Source of the DNA: Ignavibacteriaceae bacterium
GTDB taxonomy: Bacteria; Bacteroidota; Ignavibacteria; Ignavibacteriales; Ignavibacteriaceae
Length of the DNA stretch: 14,590 bases
NCBI GenBank assembly: GCA_031292465.1
Contig: JARLHB010000403.1
Coordinates: forward strand, 1 to 14,590
Direction of reading: 5' to 3'
Within the stretch, counting starts at the first letter, position 1. The number at the start of each line of letters is the position of its first letter. A program made the position numbers and the translations under genes. The notes below the pieces were generated by a model. It worked only from the letters and a program-made list of their open reading frames with translations. It was not told where the DNA came from and searched no databases. Shown here in pieces: positions 6,921 through 13,659 of this stretch.

Positions 6921-8807
6921 TTAAACTGTTTCCAACAACAATGCCTCGTTAATTAGTTCAAGCAATTGGCCTTTTCCGTATGGTTTTGCAAGGTAATGCG
7001 AGAAACCGCACTTAAGCAGCTTATCTTTGTCATTATTAAGGGCATAACCTGTTATGGCAATAATGGGAGTATCACAATACTTATCCATCGTTCTTGCAGA
7101 TTGAACAATATCTACTCCGTTCATTCCTTCCCCAAGATTAACATCCATTAAAATAGCATTATAAGTTTTTTCATTTATCATGCGCAGCGCATCCGAAGCA
7201 TTCTGTACGCTGTCAACAATACATGTATCTTTTAAATAAACCATGGTTAGTTTGTTATTCAATTCATTATCTTCTACAAGCAGAACCAGGGGCATTTTGC
7301 CGGATTTCTTTGCCTGTTTAATTGGTATCTTGTGAACCGAGTCAAGTTTTATCCTTTCAACCCTGTTTCCCATTGCGGGAAACTTTAAGCTGAATATGCT
7401 GCCTTTATGTTTCTGGCTTTCCACCAATATTTCTCCGCCCATTAATTCCGTCATCTTTTTAGCGAGGGTAAGTCCGAGCCCCGTCCCTTCATGCGACCGG
7501 CTTATGCCTTCACTTTCCTGTTTAAACTCCTTGAAGATGGATTCCAAATTCTCTTCTGAGATACCTATTCCGGTATCTATAATTTTAATTAAAGCATATG
7601 TCTTATATTCTTCAAATATTTCCTCTACAAGTATTTTTACCCCGCCGGTTTTAGTAAATTTAATTGCATTGTCTAAAAGGTTATGCATTATCTGGATTAA
7701 TATGGATTCATCAAGATGAAGCTTTAAAGAAGGGGATTTAATTTTCACACTGAAAAATAAGCCTTTATTTGCTGCTTCCTGCTGATATTTTTTTACAATG
7801 TCTGAAACTACGTCATAAAGACGTATTGTTGTGTTATAAGTTTCTTTTCTTTCGGCCTCAAGGCGGGATAATTCCAATATTGAATTAAGCGTGCTAAATA
7901 GCCTTTTGCCTGATCTGACTATATTGTTTGCCATTTCGCGATGTTCCGGCAGAGTCAATTCTTCTTTAAGCAAATCAGCAAAACCTAATATCCCATTAAG
8001 CGGAGTTCTGAATTCGTGACTTAAATTTGAAAGCAGAGTTGTTTTTAACCTGTTGGATTCCTCTGCAAGGATTTTTGTTTTTAAGAGTTCGTCTTCTCTT
8101 TTCTTCCTCTCAGTTAAGTCTCGTGCGACGACAAGTATATAAACGCACTGGTTTTTCAAATCAAGTATCGGCCTTAAAGAGGCATCAAAGAAAAAACTTT
8201 TATTTTCAAAAGCATAATTAAACTCAATCTTAACTTTTTCTTTTCGGGTAACAACTTCTTGAAAAGCCTGGTTAAAGCTTGATGAAATATCCTGTCCAAA
8301 AATTTCCCCGGTCTGCTTTCCTATGCATTTATCCTTTGAAAGCCCGGTTACATTGATAAATGTATTATTTACTGATAAGTATGTGAACCCTCCGTCATCA
8401 TCTGCACTTACAAGGAACATTAGGTCGGATGTGCTGTCATATATTACAGATAATATCTTATCCTTGTCTTTTAAGTTGTTTTCTAGGAAAGTATTTTCAA
8501 TAGAGGAGTATAATGTCCATGTTTCAAGATTGTTAAGATTTTGCAATGTAAACTCGATTTTCTTTATACTATTATCTTTTTGGATTATCCCGGCTTTTAA
8601 TTTAGCAGTCCCTTGACTTGTAGTAATTAATTCTTCACCAGGTGTCAGTTGAAGAATATTATTCCAGGAATTTTTACAATTAATCTCTTTGTTATTGTAC
8701 CCGGTAAAAACTTCAGCAGAGCTATTCATCCATAATATGCCGTCTTCTATGCAAATTATAGGCTGGGAAAGGCTTTCCAATAAATTTTTGTTCATATAAG
8801 CTTTCAT
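6921..8807 (-). CDS. PAS-PAS hybrid sensor histidine kinase with C-terminal receiver
   Basis: A 628-aa protein with no membrane helix, so probably cytoplasmic. The N-terminal PAS-like domain spans about residues 8-100 (IICIEDGILWMNSSAEVFTG). A second PAS lies at about 113-235, ending in the usual RDLTERKKREDELL linker. HisKA has the phosphoryl-accepting H264 in LLSNLSHEFRTPLNGILGFA. The HATPase_c domain shows an N box (HNLLDNAIKF, N376/N380), G1 DTGIG (411-415) and G2 GTGLGL (441-446). The receiver domain (about 506-625) has acidic E512/D513, phospho-acceptor D555 in LMDVNLG, T586 and K608. It starts a phosphorelay whose final partner is not in the window. It lies 58 bp after the neighbouring kinase on the same strand, so the two may be co-transcribed. 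The signal is unknown. Confidence 0.93.
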   Translation of the reverse strand: MKAYMNKNLLESLSQPIICIEDGILWMNSSAEVFTGYNNKEINCKNSWNNILQLTPGEELITTSQGTAKLKAGIIQKDNSIKKIEFTLQNLNNLETWTLYSSIENTFLENNLKDKDKILSVIYDSTSDLMFLVSADDDGGFTYLSVNNTFINVTGLSKDKCIGKQTGEIFGQDISSSFNQAFQEVVTRKEKVKIEFNYAFENKSFFFDASLRPILDLKNQCVYILVVARDLTERKKREDELLKTKILAEESNRLKTTLLSNLSHEFRTPLNGILGFADLLKEELTLPEHREMANNIVRSGKRLFSTLNSILELSRLEAERKETYNTTIRLYDVVSDIVKKYQQEAANKGLFFSVKIKSPSLKLHLDESILIQIMHNLLDNAIKFTKTGGVKILVEEIFEEYKTYALIKIIDTGIGISEENLESIFKEFKQESEGISRSHEGTGLGLTLAKKMTELMGGEILVESQKHKGSIFSLKFPAMGNRVERIKLDSVHKIPIKQAKKSGKMPLVLLVEDNELNNKLTMVYLKDTCIVDSVQNASDALRMINEKTYNAILMDVNLGEGMNGVDIVQSARTMDKYCDTPIIAITGYALNNDKDKLLKCGFSHYLAKPYGKGQLLELINEALLLETV

Positions 8808-8865
8808 AAAATACAGTTAAAATCATTCCAGTATTCAAATAGTAATTACGCAATAATATTTACGT

Positions 8866-10038
8866 TCATACAAGCTCTTCATGTAAATTTTTATCTGTTA
8901 TTGTGTTAGGTAAAATAACTTTAAAAGAACTGCCCAGACCAAGGCGGCTGTCAACTGCAATTTGGCCGCCATGTTTATCCACAATTTTCTTTACGATATA
9001 CAACCCTAATCCGGTTGATGATTCATTACCTGTAGGCCTTGCGCTAAGCCTTTGAAATTTCCCGAACATTTTATTTAAGTCGTCATCAGTCAGGCCGGGG
9101 CCGTTGTCCTGCACTTTTATAATAATACTATTGTTGTCTTCTTTTACAATAATTCTGATGATTGTGTCAAACTCGGAATATTTAATTGCATTGGAAATTA
9201 AATTTTCTAAAACTTCTTTTAATTTTTGTTTGTCTGCATTTACAAATAGTTCCTCTTTGCAGGTGTCAAAATTAGCTGATTGTCTTTTAGCCGATAAAGC
9301 ATGTTCGAAAGAAAAGATTGTGGACCTGACCAATGTATTTATATTAAAAGCCGATCTTACGATATCAATCTCGGTGGCATCATTGGCCGCAGAAATAAGT
9401 AAATCACTTAAAAGCTCATTCATTTGGCTGGCGCCTTTATGTATATACTCTGCAAAAGAAATAACATCATTGTTATAAACTTCCGACTCAATAATTAAAT
9501 TTGCGAAACCGAGTATTGAGTTTATGGGATTACGTAAATCATGGGCGGCGATTCCAAGAACTTCTTTCTTAAATTCATTAGCTTCTGTAAGTGATTTTAA
9601 CGTTAGCATGTGAACCTGTGTCTGGGCGAGAAGTAAATTATGGAAGTCCAGAAGTTTTAATTCTTTATTTTCCAGTTCTACAATGATAGGATCGTGCCTG
9701 AAGCGTTCCTCACGTTTTAGGGCTTCATTGGCTGCTGCCAGGATTGAAGTGCCAATCGGTAAAAACAGGTTTGATTCAACTTCATTTTCATCAAAAAAAG
9801 AATATACTGTTCTCTTTGAGAAAAGTTCAAACATAAACTTTTTACTCATTGCTTCATAAAATCTTGTCCGCGAAAGCATTCTGTAAAAAGTATTGTCCTT
9901 ATACACTATAATGCCGGGAATACCCTTGTCTTTTTCAAATATTTCAAAGACTTCCATCAAAAAATCGGTTGTCTTAATTGAAGCATTAAACAAATCAAGA
10001 TCGTTTAGAACAGCATTAATACCAATATCATAACTCAT
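8866..10038 (-). CDS. Sensor histidine kinase with N-terminal CBS-like domain
   Basis: A 390-aa soluble kinase. Residues about 15-85 (GIPGIIVYKDNTFYRMLSRTRFYEAM) resemble the CBS-like segment found before GGDEF or kinase domains, in which a V.D/N..G.....RRRF pattern precedes a helix; this is pattern recognition only. HisKA has H166 in LGIAAHDLRNPINSILGFA, preceded by a coiled-coil-like linker (about 120-158). HATPase_c shows N box ENLISNAIKY (N279/N283), G1 DNGPG (311-315) and G2 TGLGLYIVKK (342-351). There is no receiver and no membrane helix. It is the promoter-proximal gene of a kinase pair; the hybrid kinase follows after 58 bp, and cross-talk between the two is an inference. Upstream lies the phased repeat array at 10093-10136. 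Confidence 0.92.
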   Translation of the reverse strand: MSYDIGINAVLNDLDLFNASIKTTDFLMEVFEIFEKDKGIPGIIVYKDNTFYRMLSRTRFYEAMSKKFMFELFSKRTVYSFFDENEVESNLFLPIGTSILAAANEALKREERFRHDPIIVELENKELKLLDFHNLLLAQTQVHMLTLKSLTEANEFKKEVLGIAAHDLRNPINSILGFANLIIESEVYNNDVISFAEYIHKGASQMNELLSDLLISAANDATEIDIVRSAFNINTLVRSTIFSFEHALSAKRQSANFDTCKEELFVNADKQKLKEVLENLISNAIKYSEFDTIIRIIVKEDNNSIIIKVQDNGPGLTDDDLNKMFGKFQRLSARPTGNESSTGLGLYIVKKIVDKHGGQIAVDSRLGLGSSFKVILPNTITDKNLHEELV

Positions 10039-10075
10039 AAATTCATTTTACCCACTTTCCCTTTTTGACAAGGCA

Positions 10076-10081
10076 ATATTA
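10076..10081 (-). promoter_or_regulatory. Possible -10 element for the CBS-like kinase gene
   Basis: Minus-strand TAATAT lies 11 bases downstream of the nearest repeat of the phased array (10093-10097) and 37 bases before the start codon. No good -35 hexamer is seen at 17 bases, as would fit a promoter that depends on an activator bound to the array. Confidence 0.3.
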
Positions 10082-10092
10082 ATGAATGAAGG

Positions 10093-10136
10093 TTAACACT
10101 GCTTTACCAAATTGTTACCAAATTGTTAACAATTTG
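10093..10136. promoter_or_regulatory. Phased direct-repeat array (11-bp period) with 18-bp palindrome; probable operator
   Basis: On the plus strand TTAAC (10093), TTACC (10104), TTACC (10115) and TTAAC (10126) begin exactly 11 bases apart. The middle two lie in two identical tandem 11-mers, ACCAAATTGTT at 10106-10116 and 10117-10127. The right end forms a perfect 18-bp palindrome, CAAATTGTTAACAATTTG (10119-10136). Tandem half-sites spaced one helical turn apart are typical of OmpR/PhoB-class response-regulator operators, and TTAACA-like half-sites resemble PhoP boxes of Bacillus. The likely target is the kinase gene to the left; a transcript to the right is also possible. Confidence 0.5.
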
Positions 10137-10397
10137 AAAATAGTCAAAAGTGAGCGGAAAATGCTGCAGGGAATGAAGAAAACATTATGATTTATGACTG
10201 AAGATATACGAAGCTTTAGCCGGAGCAATATGGAAATTGCAGCCAGGCATCCTTTCGCCAGGAGAAAGGCAAAAGTGTCCTGACTTTTATTATTTCCAGA
10301 GTTATTTCAAAAGAGTGTCTTTGCTAATACTCAAGGCTCTTTAATATAATTTTTTAACTGCATAACTTCAGTTAATAACAATGTGCTGCATAAAGAA

Positions 10398-11348
10398 TTA
10401 ATTTTGGACTGATTCTTTGAAAAATTTTAATGTACTTTCTATACCTTTTTCATATGGTGTCGGAGTAAAATGAAAATGTTTTTCAAATTTTGAAGAATCA
10501 AATTCATATTCATATTCATTCTGGTAAAGCATCTCCGATACTTCTTTTATCGTTTTATTAAAAAGTCCGGCGGCTTTTACCATCCATTTTGTAAGCACAG
10601 TATATGTCGGCTTAACATTCAGGTATTTTGCTGTTAATTCAATAAACTCTTTTCCTGTTATAGCAGGGCTGGCAGTGGGCAAATGCCAGATCTGATTGAA
10701 TGATCTGTTGTCCTTAGAAAGCAGATATAAGCCTTTACTGCAGTCCAATGTATAGCTGTATGAATGTTTAACATTTACATTTGCAAGCCACTGCGCTTTT
10801 TTCCCTTTTACCAGATTACTAAACACCATTAAATACGGTACACTTGAATTTGAAGAATAAGGGCCGTAAAAATCAGCGGCGCGCGCTATTAATGCAGAAA
10901 TATTTTTTTGCTTTATTTCAGAAAGCAGCAGTTCGGCTATTTTGGCTCTAACTTCACCCTTTCTACTGCATGGATTGACGGGCGTATCCTCGGTCATTTT
11001 CCCGTTTACTTTCCCGTACATATAAACATTATCAAAGAAAATTAGCTTTGCATTTTTTGCTTTACATGCTTCTATAGTGTTTTTCATTATGACAGGCCAT
11101 GATTCCTGCCAGACTTTTATATTGTATTGGAGCCCAGCAAGTAGGTAAACCATCGAATTTTCTTCAATTACATCTTTTACCTGGTTCTGGTTGGTTAAAT
11201 CTGCAATTACACTTTCAACATTCGGAATACTGTGCAATTTACGCGAGACCAATTTTATCTTTTCGTTATTAGTCAATAGTTCATTTGCTAACGGTACCCC
11301 AATTGCGCCGCCGGCGCCAAGTATAATATGTTTGGTTATTTTATCCAT
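10398..11348 (-). CDS. Atypical SDR / NAD-dependent epimerase-dehydratase family protein
   Basis: A 316-aa protein with an N-terminal Rossmann fold: HIILGAGGAIGVPLANELL holds the dinucleotide-binding GxGGxxG (11-17), with an acidic ADLT (49-52) after strand three. FFDNVYMYGKVNG (104-116) corresponds to the strand-5/active-site region of extended SDRs. Where a YxxxK catalytic pair is expected, the sequence reads GEVRAK (131-136): the lysine (K136) is kept but the tyrosine position is glutamate (E132). That suggests an atypical, perhaps non-epimerase, member; the substrate is unknown. ARAADFYGPYS (155-165) is the usual substrate-loop region. An AAGGA lies about ten bases before the ATG. It is separated by 141 bp from the arsC operon and probably has its own promoter (11381-11409). 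Confidence 0.85.
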   Translation of the reverse strand: MDKITKHIILGAGGAIGVPLANELLTNNEKIKLVSRKLHSIPNVESVIADLTNQNQVKDVIEENSMVYLLAGLQYNIKVWQESWPVIMKNTIEACKAKNAKLIFFDNVYMYGKVNGKMTEDTPVNPCSRKGEVRAKIAELLLSEIKQKNISALIARAADFYGPYSSNSSVPYLMVFSNLVKGKKAQWLANVNVKHSYSYTLDCSKGLYLLSKDNRSFNQIWHLPTASPAITGKEFIELTAKYLNVKPTYTVLTKWMVKAAGLFNKTIKEVSEMLYQNEYEYEFDSSKFEKHFHFTPTPYEKGIESTLKFFKESVQN

Positions 11349-11380
11349 TGAAATTTGTCCTTTATTTACCCATTTATAAA

Positions 11381-11409
11381 TATATAGAAATTTTTACTCT
11401 GTAAGGCAA
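11381..11409 (-). promoter_or_regulatory. Candidate sigma70-type promoter of the epimerase gene
   Basis: Minus-strand TTGCCT (11409-11404), a 17-base spacer, then TATATA (11386-11381), about 32 bases before the start codon. Spacing is ideal and the hexamers are fair. Confidence 0.4.
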
Positions 11410-11489
11410 AAATATGCTGCTCTGAAATTAACAGATGAAGCGCAGATCATATTTTGTTTATTTGTGATAGGGGGAAGAAATATAGGATC

Positions 11490-11933
11490 TCAAACAACGG
11501 ATTCTTTTTTGTCTTTAATTTCGGACTTGTAGAATTTATAAAATTCATTCTTAATCCTGTCCCTGGTCATTCTGAAAGCAGATAAAATCTCTTCTTCCGT
11601 ACCGGTAACGCCGGCAGGATCTTCAAAACCAATATGAAGTTTGTTTTTGACGTTCCCCATAAATAGTGGACATTCGTCTTTTGCATTATCACATACGGTA
11701 ATTACATAATCGAATGATTTATGTATAAACTGGTTTACGTTTTTTGTGTATTGTTCAGAAAGATCAATACCCGCTTCCGCCATAACTTTTACAGCGAACG
11801 GGTGAATCTGCTGCACGGGATTTGTCCCGGCAGAATAAACAACTAATTCCTGGTCAAATGATTTGAGAAAGCCCTCCGCCATCTGGCTTCTGCATGAGTT
11901 GCCTGTGCATAGTATTAATATTCTTTTATACAA
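11490..11933 (-). CDS. arsC: Arsenate reductase, thioredoxin-coupled (LMW-PTP fold) type
   Basis: A 147-aa cytoplasmic enzyme that reduces arsenate to arsenite. The P-loop LCTGNSCRSQMAEG supplies nucleophile C9 and R15 (C-x5-R). The redox pair C81 and C88 (VCDNAKDECP) has the C-x6-C spacing of the Staphylococcus pI258 ArsC triad, and FEDPAGVTGTEEE (about 103-115) carries the general-acid aspartate. The cysteine triad separates it from ordinary low-molecular-weight tyrosine phosphatases. The start is a TTG (11933-11931) with AGAGG five bases upstream. It follows the 69-aa gene by 16 bp, last in a probable operon with a glycosyltransferase. No arsB/acr3 or arsR is adjacent within the window. 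Confidence 0.93.
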   Translation of the reverse strand: MYKRILILCTGNSCRSQMAEGFLKSFDQELVVYSAGTNPVQQIHPFAVKVMAEAGIDLSEQYTKNVNQFIHKSFDYVITVCDNAKDECPLFMGNVKNKLHIGFEDPAGVTGTEEEILSAFRMTRDRIKNEFYKFYKSEIKDKKESVV

Positions 11934-11949
11934 TTAAGCCTCTTTTGAT

Positions 11950-12159
11950 TTAAGCAACAAGCACACTTTCGTTTGGAACTAATGAACGCACCAGTTCGAG
12001 GCGGTCATAATTTTTAGGTGAGATCATCATGCATGTGCCGTCTTCACAGTCCAACACTAACTTAGAATCACTAATAAAAGATATAATAGCCAAAATATAC
12101 TTTTTATTTTCATCCTCTGGTGAAGGGAAATAGTATTTTACGATATCGCCAACTTTCAT
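11950..12159 (-). CDS. Small hypothetical protein, 69 aa
   Basis: No family recognised. The start MKVGDIVKYYFPSPEDENKK and the alternating pattern that follows (YILAIISFISDSKLVLDCEDG) suggest a small beta-barrel fold of SH3-like type; this is an impression only. There is no signal peptide, and two cysteines (C38, C43) lie in the middle. The ATG has the best Shine-Dalgarno sequence in the window (AAGGAG, five bases upstream), so it is almost certainly translated. It lies 15 bp after the glycosyltransferase and 16 bp before arsC, in the same operon. Confidence 0.8.
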   Translation of the reverse strand: MKVGDIVKYYFPSPEDENKKYILAIISFISDSKLVLDCEDGTCMMISPKNYDRLELVRSLVPNESVLVA

Positions 12160-12174
12160 AGCCGCTCCTTTATA

Positions 12175-13341
12175 TTATGCTGCTTTTATAGTTTTGTATC
12201 TTAATGTTTTTTTGTAGTTATCAATAATTTCATTGTAGCTTTGAAGCAACTGAGAAATGATGTTGTCCCATGTTTGAGTCTTAGAATATTCTAATGCATT
12301 CAAGCCGATATTTTTACGTATATCATCATTATCCAGCAGATATAAGATTTTTCCGGCTAAACTTTCTGCATTATGCGGTTCGGCAATTAAGCCTGTAATC
12401 CCTTCTTTTATAATACCGTAAGCGCCGCCTTCACGCACGCAAACAGGGGCTATGCCTGAAGCCATTGCTTCTACGGTAACATTGCCGAATGTTTCTGTAG
12501 TTGAAGGGAACGCAAAAATATCACTTGATGAGTATGCAGTTGACAGGCTAATACCAGACTGATATCCTAAAAATACTGCATCAGGCATTAATTCCTTAAG
12601 TTCGGAACGTATAGGGCCGTCGCCGGCAAGAACAAATACTGCATCATTTCTTTTAGCTTTAATTATCTGGTAAGTATCTGCAAAAATTCTTAGATCTTTT
12701 TCCCAGACCAGCCTGCCTGAGTAAAGGATTACTTTTTTACCTTTACAGCCAATAGCTTCTTTCCATTCAGGTGATTTAAAAGAAGGATTAAAAAGCTCAG
12801 CGTCAACACCATGAGGCAGAAATTTAATAGTATCAAGTCCTTGTTTTGATAATTCATCCATTATTGGCCGGGAAGGGACATAGACCGCATCGCATTTGTT
12901 GTATAACGTCCTTAAATAATTCCAGCCCAGGTTTTCCAGCGCTTTAATTTTATAGTATTTAGCATAACTTGGAAAATGTGTATGATATGTCGCTACAACG
13001 GGGATATTGTTCTTTTGTCCGTATTTTACTGCTGCATAGCCGAGTGAACATGGGGAATTTATATGCAAAATGTCGGGTGCAAAGTTCTTCAAAATTTCTT
13101 CAAAATATTTCATTCCCGGCATAGCAAATTTATAATCTTTGTAAACGGGTAAAGTAAAGGCAGGCACTGCAAACATTTTTGTCGGCTGCTCGGATTCCTC
13201 CGGGACAATGGGAGAAAAGAAAATGTTATTAATATTATTCTTGTTAAAGTATTCAATCATTTTGTACAGAACTCTTGTAACACCGTCCTGGCCAGGCTTC
13301 ATTGAGCCTGCAAAGTATGCAATCTTAATATTATACTGCAT
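12175..13341 (-). CDS. GT4-family glycosyltransferase, similar to glycolipid (MgtA/SqdX-type) enzymes
   Basis: A 388-aa GT-B-fold enzyme. The N-terminal acceptor domain begins IKIAYFAGSMKPGQDGVTRVL (glycine-rich loop) and has ATYHTHFPSYAKYY (118-130), a motif typical of the MgtA/SqdX-like diacylglycerol glycosyltransferase branch. The C-terminal nucleotide-sugar domain contains LPHGVD (175-180), YSGRLVWEKDL (207-217, R210 and K215), LAGDGPIR (238-245), FAFPSTTETFGNVTVEAMASG (277-297) with the E-x7-E pair E283/E291, and GGAYGIIKEGITG. Enzymes of this branch move sugars such as glucose, mannose, glucuronate or sulfoquinovose to membrane lipids, often under phosphate limitation in other bacteria. 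The sugar and acceptor here cannot be read. It lies 32 bp downstream of a tiny membrane ORF and 15 bp before the 69-aa gene. Confidence 0.88.
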   Translation of the reverse strand: MQYNIKIAYFAGSMKPGQDGVTRVLYKMIEYFNKNNINNIFFSPIVPEESEQPTKMFAVPAFTLPVYKDYKFAMPGMKYFEEILKNFAPDILHINSPCSLGYAAVKYGQKNNIPVVATYHTHFPSYAKYYKIKALENLGWNYLRTLYNKCDAVYVPSRPIMDELSKQGLDTIKFLPHGVDAELFNPSFKSPEWKEAIGCKGKKVILYSGRLVWEKDLRIFADTYQIIKAKRNDAVFVLAGDGPIRSELKELMPDAVFLGYQSGISLSTAYSSSDIFAFPSTTETFGNVTVEAMASGIAPVCVREGGAYGIIKEGITGLIAEPHNAESLAGKILYLLDNDDIRKNIGLNALEYSKTQTWDNIISQLLQSYNEIIDNYKKTLRYKTIKAA

Positions 13342-13373
13342 TATACACCCGCTAAATTAAAATAAATATTTTC

Positions 13374-13460
13374 TTATACGTGCCGAATTTTTTTGCCGCC
13401 GAACAGGTATTGCAAAATGAGTAAAAGCACACCTATCATAAAAAAGAATGCCGCTTTCAT
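13374..13460 (-). CDS. 28-aa single-helix membrane peptide
   Basis: An ORF of 28 codons: it starts MKAAFFFMIGVLLLILQYLF and ends GGKKIRHV. Residues 2-20 are one uninterrupted hydrophobic helix and the C-terminus is basic (KKIRH), which predicts a membrane peptide with its C-terminus in the cytoplasm. The ATG has AGAGG five bases upstream, the same site seen before arsC. It precedes the glycosyltransferase by 32 bp on the same strand and follows a plausible promoter, so it is likely the first gene of the operon. Proof of translation is lacking; small membrane peptides often regulate or anchor a neighbouring enzyme. Confidence 0.6.
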   Translation of the reverse strand: MKAAFFFMIGVLLLILQYLFGGKKIRHV

Positions 13461-13500
13461 ATTTGCCTCTTGGTTTTGATGCCCAAAACTTAACTTATAG

Positions 13501-13529
13501 ATATTATGATACTGTTACGTGAATGTTAA
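13501..13529 (-). promoter_or_regulatory. Candidate promoter of the small-peptide/GT4/arsC operon
   Basis: Minus-strand TTAACA (13529-13524), a 17-base spacer, then TAATAT (13506-13501), about 41 bases before the peptide start codon. The -35 hexamer is itself one unit of the phased array, so a regulator bound there would directly affect polymerase. TATAAG at 13499-13494 is an alternative -10. Confidence 0.42.
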
Positions 13530-13539
13530 TTCTATGTTA
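13502..13539 (-). promoter_or_regulatory. Phased direct-repeat array (11-bp period) upstream of the GT4-arsC operon; Pho-box-like
   Basis: On the plus strand TATTA (13502), TGTTA (13513), TGTTA (13524) and TGTTA (13535) begin exactly 11 bases apart. Read on the operon's coding strand these are three TAACA elements and one TAATA. The layout resembles E. coli Pho boxes (tandem CTGTCAT-like units with 11-bp period) and Bacillus PhoP boxes (TTAACA-like units). It shares the TTAAC core and the period with the array at 10093-10136. Confidence 0.5.
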
Positions 13540-13659
13540 TTTTTATTAAACAACTTGTTTACAAGCGAATGTTGTATGATTTTTGCATGCCTGCTCAACT
13601 AATCAGGTGAAATATTGTTTAACAACGCTGATATTTATTCAAATATGATTTTTCAGTAA

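Larger units (their letters stand above)
10039..10397. other. 359-bp gap between kinase and epimerase genes
   Basis: No gene of normal size is present on either strand. The gap holds the phased array and palindrome at 10093-10136, a possible -10 for the kinase gene at 10076-10081, and two hairpins. Hairpin one is GCAAT (10225-10229)/ATTGC (10236-10240). Hairpin two is CAGGCA..CCTTTC (10244-10256) pairing with GAAAGG..TG.CCTG (10264-10282), followed by a T-rich stretch. A 22-nt inverted repeat TTAACTG/CAGTTAA at 10354-10375 lies after the epimerase stop. A 17-codon ORF at 10230-10283 (+) starts 4-5 bases after GGAG. I cannot assign the hairpin region to a known RNA family. Confidence 0.5.

Noticed and set aside
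7396..7719. 107-codon open frame on the plus strand inside the hybrid kinase gene
   Set aside because: It is antisense to well-conserved HisKA/HATPase codons, has no ribosome site, and its translation resembles no protein; a shadow frame. The same holds for other open frames antisense or out of frame to pstC, pstA, chrA, the HAD gene, the kinases and the epimerase.
10221..10283. Hairpin region tested by eye as a cobalamin, c-di-GMP or guanidine riboswitch
   Set aside because: Short pieces such as GCCAGGAG look suggestive, but the conserved cores and stem order of these families are not present, and no gene of suitable function lies directly downstream on that strand.
10354..10375. TTAACTG/CAGTTAA inverted repeat as a terminator for the epimerase gene
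   Set aside because: On the epimerase's strand the stem is followed by A residues rather than T, so only a weak case can be made; it is mentioned within the gap entry.
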